Shown: positions 46,906 through 57,441, numbered from the stretch's first letter. The stretch is DNA of 64,000 nucleotides from B4-G1 sp964393895 (GCA_964393895.1 CAYMWP010000004.1:1-64000), one strand, 5' to 3'. The notes: generated from the letters alone by a model not told the origin. Made by a program: numbers and translations.

Positions 46906-47973
46906 TTACATTGTCCGATATACTTTTATCACTTGATGGGCAATGGCAGTCCAAGAAAGCTCGTTTCTAGTTTTTTCCAGAGCCTGTTCCCCCATCCTGT
47001 GACGTGTTTTCCGGTCTCGCAATAGGGTAACCACCGCCTGGGCTAGAGCGTCGCTATCTCGGGGTGGCACCAGCAGACCATCCCGACCATGGGCTACCAC
47101 CTCTGGAATACCACCAACTGTAGTAGCAACGACCGGCCTGCCGAAGGCGTAGGCCAGAGGGATCACACCACTCTGGGAGGCCTCAATATAGGGTAACACC
47201 ACCACGCTGGCTTGTTGAAAGAGTCGGGGCACATCCTCGCGCGGAATGTACTTATTGAGCACTTCAAAACGCTCAGGATGCACCATCATAGCCCGATAAC
47301 GGTCAAAATTCTCCCCTTGACCGGCAATGATGAAATGGGCCTGAGGGCAGGCAGCACTGATTATAGGTTCGGCAGCAATGAGGTACTCTAGCCCCTTGTA
47401 AGGCCAGATGCGCCCGAAGAAAAGGATAGTTCCCTCCCGCTCAGGCCAATCTTGATCATTCCACCGCTTGTAGAGAGAAAACTCGCCATGAGGAACAACA
47501 GTTATTCGCTCTGGGAACACAGCATGCCTTGCTAGCAGGGTATCCTTCACGAATTGGCTGTGAACGATCAGGTGTTGCGAACGCGGGATGGGCAAATCAC
47601 GCACGCTTTGGGGGATATTGCGCTGCGAACGATCCCCTGCGTGCATCACCGGATCGTGAATGGTAGTCACCAGATTGCGAGGCCGCCAGGTCGCGAGTCC
47701 CAGGTTAAACCAGGGATTTACCGCCACGAGGTGAATCACGTCTGGCTGCAAGCGGTTGATGGTTCTCCACATCTGGGTTAACATTCTCAAGTTGCGTAAT
47801 GAACGCAGACGCGGTTTATCAAAGTAGAACAAGCCAACATCGGACGATAATGCCCCCTCCACGACCTTGAAATCAGTTGGAACCAGTAAACTTGTCTGCA
47901 CCTGTGTCGCCAAAGCATTGGCCAAAGAAATGGTATACTCGAAAAAATTAAAGTCAATTAATACCACGTGCAT
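46906..47973 (-). CDS. GT4-family glycosyltransferase
   Basis: This 355-residue GT-B enzyme has ILFFGRIWPYKGLEYLI and YIEASQSGVIPLAYAFGRPVV, the typical donor-site helix and EX7E region. It begins MHVVLIDFNFFEYT. It is one of a trio of glycosyltransferases at 46906-50453 that should extend the repeat unit. It lies 6 nt before the end of the next upstream gene. Confidence 0.9.
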   Translation of the reverse strand: MHVVLIDFNFFEYTISLANALATQVQTSLLVPTDFKVVEGALSSDVGLFYFDKPRLRSLRNLRMLTQMWRTINRLQPDVIHLVAVNPWFNLGLATWRPRNLVTTIHDPVMHAGDRSQRNIPQSVRDLPIPRSQHLIVHSQFVKDTLLARHAVFPERITVVPHGEFSLYKRWNDQDWPEREGTILFFGRIWPYKGLEYLIAAEPIISAACPQAHFIIAGQGENFDRYRAMMVHPERFEVLNKYIPREDVPRLFQQASVVVLPYIEASQSGVIPLAYAFGRPVVATTVGGIPEVVAHGRDGLLVPPRDSDALAQAVVTLLRDRKTRHRMGEQALEKTRNELSWTAIAHQVIKVYRTM

Positions 47974-47979
47974 AGGTCA

Positions 47980-49185
47980 CTAGCCTTGGAATGCCTGCAC
48001 CAATTGACGTCCTGTGACTCGCCAATCGTAGACCTGCTCAACTTGACGACGGCCGTTGCCCGTTATACGTCGCCATAACTCGGGCTCACGCATTATGCGA
48101 ACCGTTTGCGCGGCAAAGTCATCCACCGTGTCAGCGATGAGGATGTTTTCGTCGTGGGTCACTCGCAAGCCCTCACAGCCCAACGTGGTCGAAACGACGG
48201 GTCGGCCCAGCATCATAGACTCCAGGATCTTGACCCGGACGCCGCTGCCGGCCCGCAGGGGGACCAAGTTGAGACAGGAACGCTCGTAATAGGGCTGCAC
48301 GCTATCCACGTAGCCGGTGACGGTGATACCATCTACTTCCTCTCCCAGGCGCAGCACTTCTCGGGGCGGGCTAGAGCCGACGATGAACAGGCGGACGTCG
48401 GGGACTTGGCGTTTGATCAAGGGGAAAATCTCGTGCCCCAGGAGCAGGGCGGCGTCAATGTTGGGACGGTAATACATCGAGCCAACGAGCATCAAATCAC
48501 GGAATTTGTGCGGCGCGTTCAACGGCTCGAAAACGTCGGTGCTCAGCCCGGTGGGAACGGCGACGATATCGGCACACGGCGCGTCTTGGAGAAGAAGGGA
48601 ACGATCCAGTTCTGAATTTACGATTGTCCTGTCGTAACGCCGGATATATTTGAGCGTGGCATGTTTTTGAAACAGCCAGTCACGGAAGAGCTTGAGCTTT
48701 TGATACACGTTGCGCTCAAACAGCATCATGCGCCGCCACTGCACGTAAGGTACATTGTGCAGGGCGAGGATTGTTTTGCCCTGGTACCCAGGAGCGATGG
48801 CGTCTATGTAGGGGGCCATAGTGCCGTGATGGACGTCTATCACGTCAAAGTGTTCGGCGGCCGTGATGTGGCGCAGCGCCTCGACCAACTCTTCGTAATA
48901 AAAAGTGAGGTTGCCAATCGGCTCTCCATTACACACGTAACGCAGCAGGTGGGGCAAAAACTTGATCTTGGAGCGTTTGTGCCAGGGGACCGCTTCGACT
49001 CGGGTGCAGTACCCGCCTTCCACCAATCTCTGAGCATTCTCGGTCTGCCGAGAGTTGGGACGTACCGGGCACAAAAGCACCACCTCGTGCTCCTGAGAGA
49101 CGTATCTCATTTGATTGGAGACCCGTATCTTGGCCCCGGCGTCGGGCGGGTAAGGGACGTAATTGGTGAGTACTAGGACGCGCAT
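47980..49185 (-). CDS. GT4-family glycosyltransferase
   Basis: The 401-residue enzyme opens with MRVLVLTNYVPYPPDAGAKIRVSNQ and has the donor-site features LMLVGSMYYRPNIDAALLL and GSGVRVKILESMMLGRPVVST. It resembles PEP-CTERM/exosortase-associated and Chloroflexi surface-sugar transferases. It overlaps the upstream glycosyltransferase gene by 13 nt. Confidence 0.9.
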   Translation of the reverse strand: MRVLVLTNYVPYPPDAGAKIRVSNQMRYVSQEHEVVLLCPVRPNSRQTENAQRLVEGGYCTRVEAVPWHKRSKIKFLPHLLRYVCNGEPIGNLTFYYEELVEALRHITAAEHFDVIDVHHGTMAPYIDAIAPGYQGKTILALHNVPYVQWRRMMLFERNVYQKLKLFRDWLFQKHATLKYIRRYDRTIVNSELDRSLLLQDAPCADIVAVPTGLSTDVFEPLNAPHKFRDLMLVGSMYYRPNIDAALLLGHEIFPLIKRQVPDVRLFIVGSSPPREVLRLGEEVDGITVTGYVDSVQPYYERSCLNLVPLRAGSGVRVKILESMMLGRPVVSTTLGCEGLRVTHDENILIADTVDDFAAQTVRIMREPELWRRITGNGRRQVEQVYDWRVTGRQLVQAFQG

Positions 49186-50453
49186 AAGGTTTGTTTCTCC
49201 CGATTTCGACGCTGGTGGTCGGCCAGCGCCGCGTTGAGGTACGCTTCCACCTGGTCGCCTACTTTGTCCAACGCATAGCGCTCGCGCACGGTGGCGATGG
49301 CGGCGTGACGAATGTGGTCTCTTAGATCTTGATGCTGGACCAGATCAATCACTGCTTGTGCTATGGCTCGCGGGTCTTTTGGCGGGACCAGGAGACCATC
49401 GTGCCTATGCGTGATGATCTCGGCTGGGCCTCCATGATCGCTGGCAATGACACAGGCGCCTTGGGCCATTGCCTCGATACTGATGCCACCAAACGGCTCG
49501 ACCCAGGTATATGGCATGAGCACTGCATCATAATGTTGATAGCGATTGATTAACTCCTCCTGAGGGAGTTTGCCAATGAATCGAACTTTTTGCTCCAGGT
49601 TCAGTGATGCCACCAACTCCCGGAGATGGCGCTCATACGAGGGGCCTCCTGCTCCCACAATGTCCAAGTGAGCGGGCTTGCCGAGTTCGGACGTCAACTC
49701 TTGATCGAGTAGAGCCACCGTCTGGATGGCATAGGGGATACCCTTTTCTTCGCTCAATCGCCCGGCATACAAGAGTTCTATGGTGGGGCGGTCCGCCGAG
49801 GGAGATGGTGTATCCAGAATGAAGTGAGTCTGCAAGCCCGCTGGGATGACAGAGATGTGTTCGGCCGGGAAGCCAGCTTTGACATAATGGTGCTTCAATA
49901 CTGGATTGTTGGCAATGAAATAAGGGAACCGAATAGGGTCAAAGAGTTTGAGGCCGTGAACGAACAATCGGTAGCTTCGCTTACACCGATTTGGTTCCAG
50001 GCAAAGCACCCGATAATGTTGCAACAGCCAGTAATCGGCCAGTGCGAAAACGAGGGGTAAATCTAGGTCTTGAGCTGCGACCAGAGGACTGAGTGAAAGA
50101 TGGCCCATATTCCACACGTATACAATATCGGGAGACAACGACTGTATCAATCGGCGAGCAATACCATAATCAATGCGGCTAATCAGCGCCCAATGGAGAT
50201 GTTGCCAGCGCCGGTAAAGTGGGTGTTGGCTGACAGATTCGCGTATATGTAACAGACGGTATACGTTACCATCTACTCGTCTCTTGGGAATCTGCCAGTT
50301 ACTGGTAAGTATTTGAACGTTGTAACCTCGCTTGATTAACTCGTCGGTTATGGCTTTGCATTCGAGACTATATCCACCCTTATAATGGGGATAGTAACGG
50401 TTAGACAGGACCAAGATTCTCTTTAGATTCTGAGATGCACCATTCGTCATCAT
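49173..50453 (-). CDS. GT4-family glycosyltransferase
   Basis: The 426-residue enzyme has RILVLSNRYYPHYKGGYSLECKA and the donor motif YTWVEPFGGISIEAMAQGACVIASDHGG, with the EX7E glutamates (PFGGISIEA). It should act on a lipid-linked acceptor. GAGG lies 7 nt before the ATG, and the flippase gene ends 1 nt upstream of it. Confidence 0.9.
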   Translation of the reverse strand: MMTNGASQNLKRILVLSNRYYPHYKGGYSLECKAITDELIKRGYNVQILTSNWQIPKRRVDGNVYRLLHIRESVSQHPLYRRWQHLHWALISRIDYGIARRLIQSLSPDIVYVWNMGHLSLSPLVAAQDLDLPLVFALADYWLLQHYRVLCLEPNRCKRSYRLFVHGLKLFDPIRFPYFIANNPVLKHHYVKAGFPAEHISVIPAGLQTHFILDTPSPSADRPTIELLYAGRLSEEKGIPYAIQTVALLDQELTSELGKPAHLDIVGAGGPSYERHLRELVASLNLEQKVRFIGKLPQEELINRYQHYDAVLMPYTWVEPFGGISIEAMAQGACVIASDHGGPAEIITHRHDGLLVPPKDPRAIAQAVIDLVQHQDLRDHIRHAAIATVRERYALDKVGDQVEAYLNAALADHQRRNREKQTLCAS

Positions 50454-50454
50454 T

Positions 50455-51936
50455 CTACCGCCTCACGAGACCTCGTATGCGTTTGCCCCACAACCATTCC
50501 AAACTATCCCAGATTGTGCGGATATCTTTGAATGTGATGATGGAAAACGAGAAACTGGCAACGACAAAGGCGAGCAGGAAAGGCAAGCGGGCGAGCCACG
50601 ACTCGGGCCGGAGCCACCAAAAGATGCCGTAGAGTGCGCCAAAAACCAGGAAGGGTTTTACGTAATTCATCACCCGGGGCACGAGGTTGGTCTTGTGCAG
50701 AAACCAGACGTTGACCGGGTTCGTGACAATGCAACCCACCATTCCGGCCAACGTTGCCCCGAGAATACCGAATGGGGGAACCAGGGCCAGGTTGCCGAGC
50801 ACCGTGGCGATGGTGTTCACCGTATTGGAAACCGGGGGCGCTTTGGAATTGCCCGCGGCCACAGCCGAGGTGCCCAGCACATCTCCGACCAGGTTAATCG
50901 CCGTGGAGAGCATCGCCAATGCAAAGACGGGGCCGACCTCCAGGTACTGTTCAGAATAGAACAGGAGGATGATCTCTTTCTGGAAAACGAGCACCAGCAT
51001 TGAGCTCAGCGTCATCAGGAAAGCCACAGTACGCAGCATGGCGTTCATCATCCTCCGCCCGCGCCGCCAATCATCCTGGGCAAGCAAGGCGGATAGATTG
51101 GGAAAATAGACAGTGCGGACCGATTCGTACAATTGTCTGATCTTGGAAGGTATCTTGGTGGCAATTCCCAATAAGGCGACGTCGCTCGGGGTCATCACCG
51201 TGGCCACCACCAGTGTCCCGAACGAACCAAAGATAAAGGTCAGTATCGCGTTGATCTGCAGGGGCCAACTAAAGCGCAATAATTGGTGTAATGTAGTGGC
51301 GCGAAAAGAGACGCCCTTTTTGGTGGGGAGATAGAGGTAGAACAGCAGACCAGCCACCGCTATAGCGATCACCTGGGCCAATACCGCTCCCGCCATTCCC
51401 GCCTTGAACCAGACCAGGAAAACGATCAACAACACCATCTGCAGAATACCGGTGACTAGATCAATGAGTGCCATCTGCTTGAACCGGAAAAAGCCCTGCA
51501 ACATCTTTTTCAAAACGGTCTGATAAGCTAACGCCAGCGCAAAGACCAGGATGAGGGGCGTCAGACCCTCCACGGGTTGCTCGCCAAACAACCCGTAAAT
51601 CCAGCGCTGTGTGACCAAGAACAGCAGTGCGACCAGAACAACTGTCAATAAACGAAAGATAACCACCGTGTCAACGACGATATTTTGCTCCTCACCCTCC
51701 GCCTGGGTGATGGAGCGGAGCGCGGCTGTCCCTATTCTAAAACCACTGACCATCTCCAAAAACCTGGCAATGAGCTCGACCAGGATCGTGATGCCCAGAT
51801 CGTGGCTCGATAGGTATACGGACAGTATCTTGGTGGCGACGATGCCGGAGGCGATCCTCACACCGGTGCCAAAGGTCGTGTACATCGTCCCGCCTACGAA
51901 ACGAGACAACAGACTTTTACTATCCGTTGCTGTCAT
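50455..51936 (-). CDS. Wzx-type flippase (MOP superfamily)
   Basis: This 493-residue protein has about 14 hydrophobic segments and the profile of polysaccharide repeat-unit flippases: SRFVGGTMYTTFGTGVRIASG at the start and paired helices throughout. It would move lipid-linked repeat units across the membrane to the polymerase encoded next to it. It directly follows the Wzy-like gene without a gap, which supports a Wzx/Wzy-dependent route. Confidence 0.88.
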   Translation of the reverse strand: MTATDSKSLLSRFVGGTMYTTFGTGVRIASGIVATKILSVYLSSHDLGITILVELIARFLEMVSGFRIGTAALRSITQAEGEEQNIVVDTVVIFRLLTVVLVALLFLVTQRWIYGLFGEQPVEGLTPLILVFALALAYQTVLKKMLQGFFRFKQMALIDLVTGILQMVLLIVFLVWFKAGMAGAVLAQVIAIAVAGLLFYLYLPTKKGVSFRATTLHQLLRFSWPLQINAILTFIFGSFGTLVVATVMTPSDVALLGIATKIPSKIRQLYESVRTVYFPNLSALLAQDDWRRGRRMMNAMLRTVAFLMTLSSMLVLVFQKEIILLFYSEQYLEVGPVFALAMLSTAINLVGDVLGTSAVAAGNSKAPPVSNTVNTIATVLGNLALVPPFGILGATLAGMVGCIVTNPVNVWFLHKTNLVPRVMNYVKPFLVFGALYGIFWWLRPESWLARLPFLLAFVVASFSFSIITFKDIRTIWDSLEWLWGKRIRGLVRR

Positions 51937-53454
51937 TTATTCTTCCATTCCATCGAGTCTATAAATCACTTCATTGACACCCAACATGACCCCTAAAACA
52001 GGTGTCCAGTACCAGGCCATAAACATAGGGCTAGCTATGCTGGCAATGAGAACAGTAACATAGCTTAAGGTGAAACCCAGAACAACCGCCATAAAGACTT
52101 TATCCTTAACTCTCTGCCAGAGACGATACCCCCGAAATAAAAACAGAGCCGAAAACCAAATAAAAGGGACAAAACCAGCAATTCCCAAATCCACCAGAAT
52201 GAACAAGTAAGCATTATGCATATATCCAGTGAGATAATCCCCTTCTAGCCGAATTCTAGGGCGATAGTCGTTCCCTGGACCTATGCCGAATAGTGGATGT
52301 CGCTGGATCGAGATTCTCGCATATTTGTTTTCCAGTACACGCCACTGCCACGACGAGCTGTATTTTACCTCATCGCCGGTAAAAAGCGAAGCAGCTCTTA
52401 GGTAAAGTGCGTTGAAAATATCGCCCAGCTTGGGGAAATACATGCTTGAGAGGGGAATGACAACGGCGATGATCACTGTGACGGCGTATAAGAGTAAGAG
52501 TAGATTCTTACGTTGGTTTCTATTGCTGCGCAAGAATACGAAAGCGATAGATATAGCTATACCTACCCACGAACTCCGGTTGAAAGTAAAGGCCAGGGCA
52601 ACGAATAAAAGACCAATGGCCAAGAATAGCAACCATTGCATCTGTCCTAGGTGCTCACGGGAAATGAAGAGGATAAGAGCTGGCATTAACATGACCAGAG
52701 TCAGAGACTGTCCGGGAGGCAAAACTCGAGTCACGCCGGCAAAGTCACTCTCAAACACCCCGGCGGTACCTACCTTACCAGGCAAGATCACCACCGAGTC
52801 ACCCACGGCCTGCTGTACGATCATCATTACGGCCACTATGGTAGCGATCACAAGCATCCCTACCACCAATGTCATGAGCTGGCGGCGAGTTCTGACCAGA
52901 TTGGTGACGGCGAAGAAAGCGAGATAGTTGAACAGAATGCGCCATTGATACTCTAGCAGATCAACGTCGGCGCCCAGGTTTAGCACCGCATTCAGCAAAG
53001 AGATAAAACTCGCTCCAAAAAAAAGAGCGATGGGTAGATCGAGTGGAGTTTTTACAAAAGGGCTCTTTTTATCTCCCAATGTCTGAACGATCACCAGGCC
53101 CAACAGGAAAATCAGGCACAATTCGATTGCGCTAAAGGCAAACCCGATGCTGATGGTAGGGATTTGGTTCTGAGCAAAGATGGACGAACTGGCCACGAGT
53201 GTCAGCAGGATCACCAACTCTGGCCTGGAAAACGAGAATAACAAGACAACCAGGCCACCCAGGGCCAACATCATCAAGTCCCAGGAGAGCTTTGTCGCCA
53301 AAAAACCAGAGATCAACCCCAGGACGACGACAGTTATCGCCAACGCTGGCAGTAACATAGAGCGCAGCAGCGCCACTACCATCTGCAGGTAGTAGCCCGA
53401 CGGCCGGTCGAGCTTGACCGGCAATCTCAACCGCGGTGGTAAATTAGCCATCAT
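51937..53454 (-). CDS. O-antigen ligase/polymerase (Wzy-like) membrane protein
   Basis: The 505-residue protein has at least ten hydrophobic helices and one large extracytoplasmic loop (about 350-420) containing RISIQRHPLFGIGPGNDY, the signature region of WaaL/Wzy-type proteins, including the HPLFGIG motif. It would polymerise repeat units or link them to an acceptor at the outer face. The ATG at 53454 overlaps the upstream gene stop as ATGA. Confidence 0.88.
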   Translation of the reverse strand: MMANLPPRLRLPVKLDRPSGYYLQMVVALLRSMLLPALAITVVVLGLISGFLATKLSWDLMMLALGGLVVLLFSFSRPELVILLTLVASSSIFAQNQIPTISIGFAFSAIELCLIFLLGLVIVQTLGDKKSPFVKTPLDLPIALFFGASFISLLNAVLNLGADVDLLEYQWRILFNYLAFFAVTNLVRTRRQLMTLVVGMLVIATIVAVMMIVQQAVGDSVVILPGKVGTAGVFESDFAGVTRVLPPGQSLTLVMLMPALILFISREHLGQMQWLLFLAIGLLFVALAFTFNRSSWVGIAISIAFVFLRSNRNQRKNLLLLLYAVTVIIAVVIPLSSMYFPKLGDIFNALYLRAASLFTGDEVKYSSSWQWRVLENKYARISIQRHPLFGIGPGNDYRPRIRLEGDYLTGYMHNAYLFILVDLGIAGFVPFIWFSALFLFRGYRLWQRVKDKVFMAVVLGFTLSYVTVLIASIASPMFMAWYWTPVLGVMLGVNEVIYRLDGMEE

Positions 53455-54689
53455 TTGCGCTCTCGTACAACCCGAAGAAACAGGCCCGCCAGTCGTCGGG
53501 TGTTCTCCCGAACGTTAAACTCGCGCTCCACCAGCGATCGCCCGTTGACGGCTAACCGTCGCCGCAACTCGCTATTCTCCGCCAAGTGGATCAGCGCCGC
53601 CGCCAAGCCCTCCACATCCTCCTCCTCCACCAGCCAACCAGTCTCTCGGTGACGTACTAACTCTGGGATGCCCGATACGCGGGTGGAAACCACCGGCACT
53701 CCCGTCGCCAGGGCCTCCATCATCGCCACCGGTATGCCGTCGCGGTCCCCGTTCTCAGCTACCACGCAGGCCAGCGCAAACAGGTGACTCTGCCGCAACG
53801 CTTCATATACCCACGCTTGATCTCTGGCTCCGGCCAGCGTGATCACATCTTCCATCCCCAGATCGGCTATCAATTGCTCCAACGCTGCTCGTCGTCCCCC
53901 GCGACCGACGATCGTGCAGTGAAAATCCAACCCCCGATCTTTTAGCCGCCGACAAGCGCGGATCAGATACTCGTGCCCCTTCTTTTCGACCAGGCTGCCG
54001 ATCGATAGTATGCGCAAGGTGGCATCCTCGGCCGGAATAGACGTCGTCTGGAAACGACCCAGGTCAATGCCGCAGTGGATCACCTCCACACGCTCCTCGG
54101 CGACCCGTGGGCACAACTCGACAATGACCCGCTTGTTATAGTCGGATATCGTCACCAACCGGTCGGACGCTCCGGCAATCAGACAGAGCAGGTCGTTTTC
54201 TGGAGAATAGATGTCGCAAGCGTGGGCAGTGACCGTGAGGGGCATATTGAGCAGTTGGCTCACCACCATCGCTGCCGCAGCCGACAGCCAGGCAAAATGA
54301 GCGTGGACCAACTGTATTTCCGAGTCTTGCAAATATCTGGTCAGGTACACCCCTTTCCAGAAAATGAGCAGCCGTTTGAACAGCCAGATAGATCTTGGCG
54401 CCGGTTGCGCCATCAGGCTCCACAATAACTTGCAATAGCGCCGGGGGTGCTTGAACAAAAAGTAGACCTGTGCCAACCACAGAGCCGGGCTGCACAGTCT
54501 AGGGGCGTAATGCACTTGGTGCATCAATGCTCGAGAGGTTGGGTGTACCGGCCCGGGCTTGGGCGGCAACAAAGAGCAGATTTGGAGCGACTCTCCTTGT
54601 TGCTGAACCTCTCGTATCTCTTCGGCTACAAAGGTCTCGGTCAGGTGGGGAAAGCGCAGCAGGATATAGGCGACTCTGAGGGTATACAT
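53451..54689 (-). CDS. GT4-family glycosyltransferase
   Basis: This 412-residue enzyme resembles colanic-acid-type glycosyltransferases: LRVAYILLRFPHLTETFVAEEIREV at the start, ILSIGSLVEKKGHEYLIRACR in the donor domain, and DGIPVAMMEALATGVPVVSTRVSG for nucleotide-sugar binding. The ATG at 54689 is preferred, as the longer frame to 54743 would overlap the preceding gene; the ribosome site is weak. Its stop overlaps the Wzy-like gene by 4 nt. Confidence 0.88.
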   Translation of the reverse strand: MYTLRVAYILLRFPHLTETFVAEEIREVQQQGESLQICSLLPPKPGPVHPTSRALMHQVHYAPRLCSPALWLAQVYFLFKHPRRYCKLLWSLMAQPAPRSIWLFKRLLIFWKGVYLTRYLQDSEIQLVHAHFAWLSAAAAMVVSQLLNMPLTVTAHACDIYSPENDLLCLIAGASDRLVTISDYNKRVIVELCPRVAEERVEVIHCGIDLGRFQTTSIPAEDATLRILSIGSLVEKKGHEYLIRACRRLKDRGLDFHCTIVGRGGRRAALEQLIADLGMEDVITLAGARDQAWVYEALRQSHLFALACVVAENGDRDGIPVAMMEALATGVPVVSTRVSGIPELVRHRETGWLVEEEDVEGLAAALIHLAENSELRRRLAVNGRSLVEREFNVRENTRRLAGLFLRVVRERK

Positions 54690-54708
54690 AAGCCGGTCCC
54701 GCCTCGGT

Positions 54709-57441
54709 CTACCGTAGCTTGGATTTTCGTACAGCTGTGACAAAAATGATAGCGACAGTCGCTACAGTGACCCCGACCACCAACATTACCCAGGTCGGCA
54801 ACCCGCCGCTGCTGGCGCCCGGCTCGCCGGGAGATGGCGTCGGTTGAGTGACCGTGCCATCACCTTCTCCAGCCTCGACGGTGACTGTAGCAGTGACCAC
54901 CGGCGTCAACTCTGGCACGGCAGCAGCCATTTCTGAAACTATACCACTGTTGGTCAGGCCACGGGTGTCAATGGATTGGATGTCAACCTTATCCTCACCC
55001 TCGCGGACGAGAACCAAGTTTCCCGCCAGATTCCAATATCTTTGGCTCAGCGCATAAGCCGCCCATTCGAGTCCCTCGTCCGTCGTACCGGTGACGGCGA
55101 GAAGCGCTCGCTCCTCATTCCAAGGCGATGGGATCTCTTGAATGTAACCCAGGGAAAGATCGGGCGGCAGCCGCAGCAGCACCTCGCCTATCTGGTGCTC
55201 CACTTGGTCGGCACCAGGTACGAAAGGTTGGGGCAGCAGGGGGTTGATTTGCCGGATGAGAGAATTGGCGGAAGGGCGACCGATAGCAACGACGTGGTAA
55301 CGGCTCAAGCTTTCTGCGTCAGGCGTTTCTTCTCTCAGTGACACGGTTGGCCGAAACCCGTCGCCAATCGCAGAGCTTCCCAGGACGTATGCTACCCGCA
55401 ACATACTTTCCAATTCGGCCGCTTCTGGCAGGGAGGGAAGTGCAAATAGAACGTCGCTCAGGTCTGGCCGTGTATTGAACGGGAACGGGAAATAGTCCAG
55501 ATCCAACACACTGGTGCCCTGCTCCCGATGTTCCAGGTGAAGCAACGAATCCTGAGAGACATTTAACCATACTTGCTCAACATCTATGCGCTCACATTGA
55601 TCTTTGCTGACTTGCATCCAGGACTGGATAGAGATTTCGTTGCTGGTCCCGCGCTTGATACGAGAATCAGGCAAATCCAGCTCCAACACTCCCCCAATGG
55701 CATTACTCTCGTCGAGGGACACACTGGCCCAGGGAATATCGTTGAGGAGAACGGTCAAAGTTGATACCTGCTCGTCTACGGCCGCAGAGTGGCCAAAGAG
55801 CAGCCGGAAGTAAGCGCCGTCGGTGAGGGACCAACCCAGGGGCACGGGGAACCAATAAGTGAGCTCCTGACCGTACATGCCGTAGACAGTTCTGTCAGTA
55901 TATCCTAGATCGGCCAGGGTATGCTCGCTTGAAATAGTCTCTGTCGGCGGGGGAGAATACCGAATTTCGCGTATCAGGCCGGCGGGGCCTTTCAGGTCTG
56001 GAAAACTAGTATCCAGGCTCAAAGATTGGGCCGCTTTGTAGACGGCCTCCTCGGTCGCGCCCGTGACCAGCAATGCAACCTTGTTGGAATCCCAAGGGGA
56101 GACTATTTCTTGCAAAACGCCATCCCCGTCCACCACCGGTCGCTCACCTTGCACAAAGAAATACTCTCCCTGACCAATAGATGTGGTCTGCCCTTCGCTG
56201 CCGGTAGGCCCAAGCTCTGTAGCCAGGTAGCTCGTGTTCCACAGTTCCTCGTTCTTACCTTGTAGGGCGGCCAAGTTCTCCAAGAGACCAGGTTGAGATG
56301 ATTCCAGATCTGTGAGGCGCAACGTCAGGTAAAAGCGAGTTGCCGCCCCCGGTGAAAGTGGACCCAGTTGCCAGCGAACTTGATTGTCGCCGGCCTCGGT
56401 GCACGCGGGATCACATTCTACCATTTCGGTTCCCAACGGGCAATTATCAACCAGAACGAGTGACGTCAGGGAGATGGACGCCGTGTTGGTGACAGTGACC
56501 GTGTAACTGAACGTGTCGCCTGGGGCAATGAAGGCGGGCCCGCGCGTGCTCATAGACATTTCTCTGCGATGTATAGGTATGGGCAAGGCGACATTCTCCC
56601 CCAACCACGCAACTAACTCGTTACGGTCGGGCTGACCGATCACGAGCAGGTGCTCAGAGCCATTCAGCCCGCTGCTCACGTCCCTCAACCAACTCGCGTC
56701 GCTAGTGACGGCGATGTCTATCCCACTGGTCAGATCGCCTAATTTGGCCGCAATGCCGGCCGCCGCGCGTAATTCCACTTCAGAGGGCTGGGCTGGCAGG
56801 ACAAAACGCACCTGGTCCGGTTCAAAAGAGCGTTGATAGAAAGGGCGGGGGTAATCGGACAAATCCAGCGTGTAGGGAGTCAGACTGTAGTTCAGGGAGA
56901 GTAAAGATTCAGGATAGACGATCAATTGCGCCTTGTGCAATACACCGCACAGAAAAGCGGCGTCCAGTTTCAGGCGAATGTTGTGGTAGGTGCTCGCTCC
57001 ATCATTGAGCACGTTGGAGGGAATATCCACTCTTAGGTGAATGTGTTCCAGTGCGGGGGCGTCCAACGAGTATACTTGCAACAGTTGATCGTCGAGGTAA
57101 AACATCAAGTCGCCGAAAAATTGACGGGCTACTGTTCCCTCACCCTGCTCTGCTTCTGTGAAAAAGTAGCCGAGTTCAAAGTCGAGATAGCTTCCCTCTT
57201 CCACCAACCAATTACTGGGCAACCTGAACGAATACTGCGTGCTGCCCCACGGGCTGGATAACACTCTTTCTCCGTATCCCAGTTCCTCCAATGTAACGTG
57301 GAAGCTAGAGTGAACGTCAGATTGGGCTATGACTGTGTGAAAAGCCGGGGCTGCGACGGCTGTCCCTATAACGAGAGATAGAACCAAGGCCGCCGCTTTC
57401 CGCCAGACCCAGCGGCGAAAAGACCCGTTTGCTGTGTTCAT
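54709..57441 (-). CDS. BcsB-like membrane-anchored protein, duplicated
   Basis: The 910-residue protein has a signal/membrane helix (about 14-33) and a C-terminal membrane helix (about 877-900). It contains two copies of a BcsB-type extracytoplasmic module (about 45-290 and 510-760), each starting with a similar ELGYGERVL / DLGYTDRTV segment and including a SPWG/SPWN-type motif. Between them lies a DUF11-type Ig domain (about 300-385: GDTFSYTVTVTNTASISLTSLVL). BcsB guides cellulose across the envelope with BcsA, but no BcsA is in the window. It is translationally coupled (1-nt overlap TAATG) with the Wzz-GGDEF gene, so it likely serves this export system. Confidence 0.82.
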   Translation of the reverse strand: MNTANGSFRRWVWRKAAALVLSLVIGTAVAAPAFHTVIAQSDVHSSFHVTLEELGYGERVLSSPWGSTQYSFRLPSNWLVEEGSYLDFELGYFFTEAEQGEGTVARQFFGDLMFYLDDQLLQVYSLDAPALEHIHLRVDIPSNVLNDGASTYHNIRLKLDAAFLCGVLHKAQLIVYPESLLSLNYSLTPYTLDLSDYPRPFYQRSFEPDQVRFVLPAQPSEVELRAAAGIAAKLGDLTSGIDIAVTSDASWLRDVSSGLNGSEHLLVIGQPDRNELVAWLGENVALPIPIHRREMSMSTRGPAFIAPGDTFSYTVTVTNTASISLTSLVLVDNCPLGTEMVECDPACTEAGDNQVRWQLGPLSPGAATRFYLTLRLTDLESSQPGLLENLAALQGKNEELWNTSYLATELGPTGSEGQTTSIGQGEYFFVQGERPVVDGDGVLQEIVSPWDSNKVALLVTGATEEAVYKAAQSLSLDTSFPDLKGPAGLIREIRYSPPPTETISSEHTLADLGYTDRTVYGMYGQELTYWFPVPLGWSLTDGAYFRLLFGHSAAVDEQVSTLTVLLNDIPWASVSLDESNAIGGVLELDLPDSRIKRGTSNEISIQSWMQVSKDQCERIDVEQVWLNVSQDSLLHLEHREQGTSVLDLDYFPFPFNTRPDLSDVLFALPSLPEAAELESMLRVAYVLGSSAIGDGFRPTVSLREETPDAESLSRYHVVAIGRPSANSLIRQINPLLPQPFVPGADQVEHQIGEVLLRLPPDLSLGYIQEIPSPWNEERALLAVTGTTDEGLEWAAYALSQRYWNLAGNLVLVREGEDKVDIQSIDTRGLTNSGIVSEMAAAVPELTPVVTATVTVEAGEGDGTVTQPTPSPGEPGASSGGLPTWVMLVVGVTVATVAIIFVTAVRKSKLR

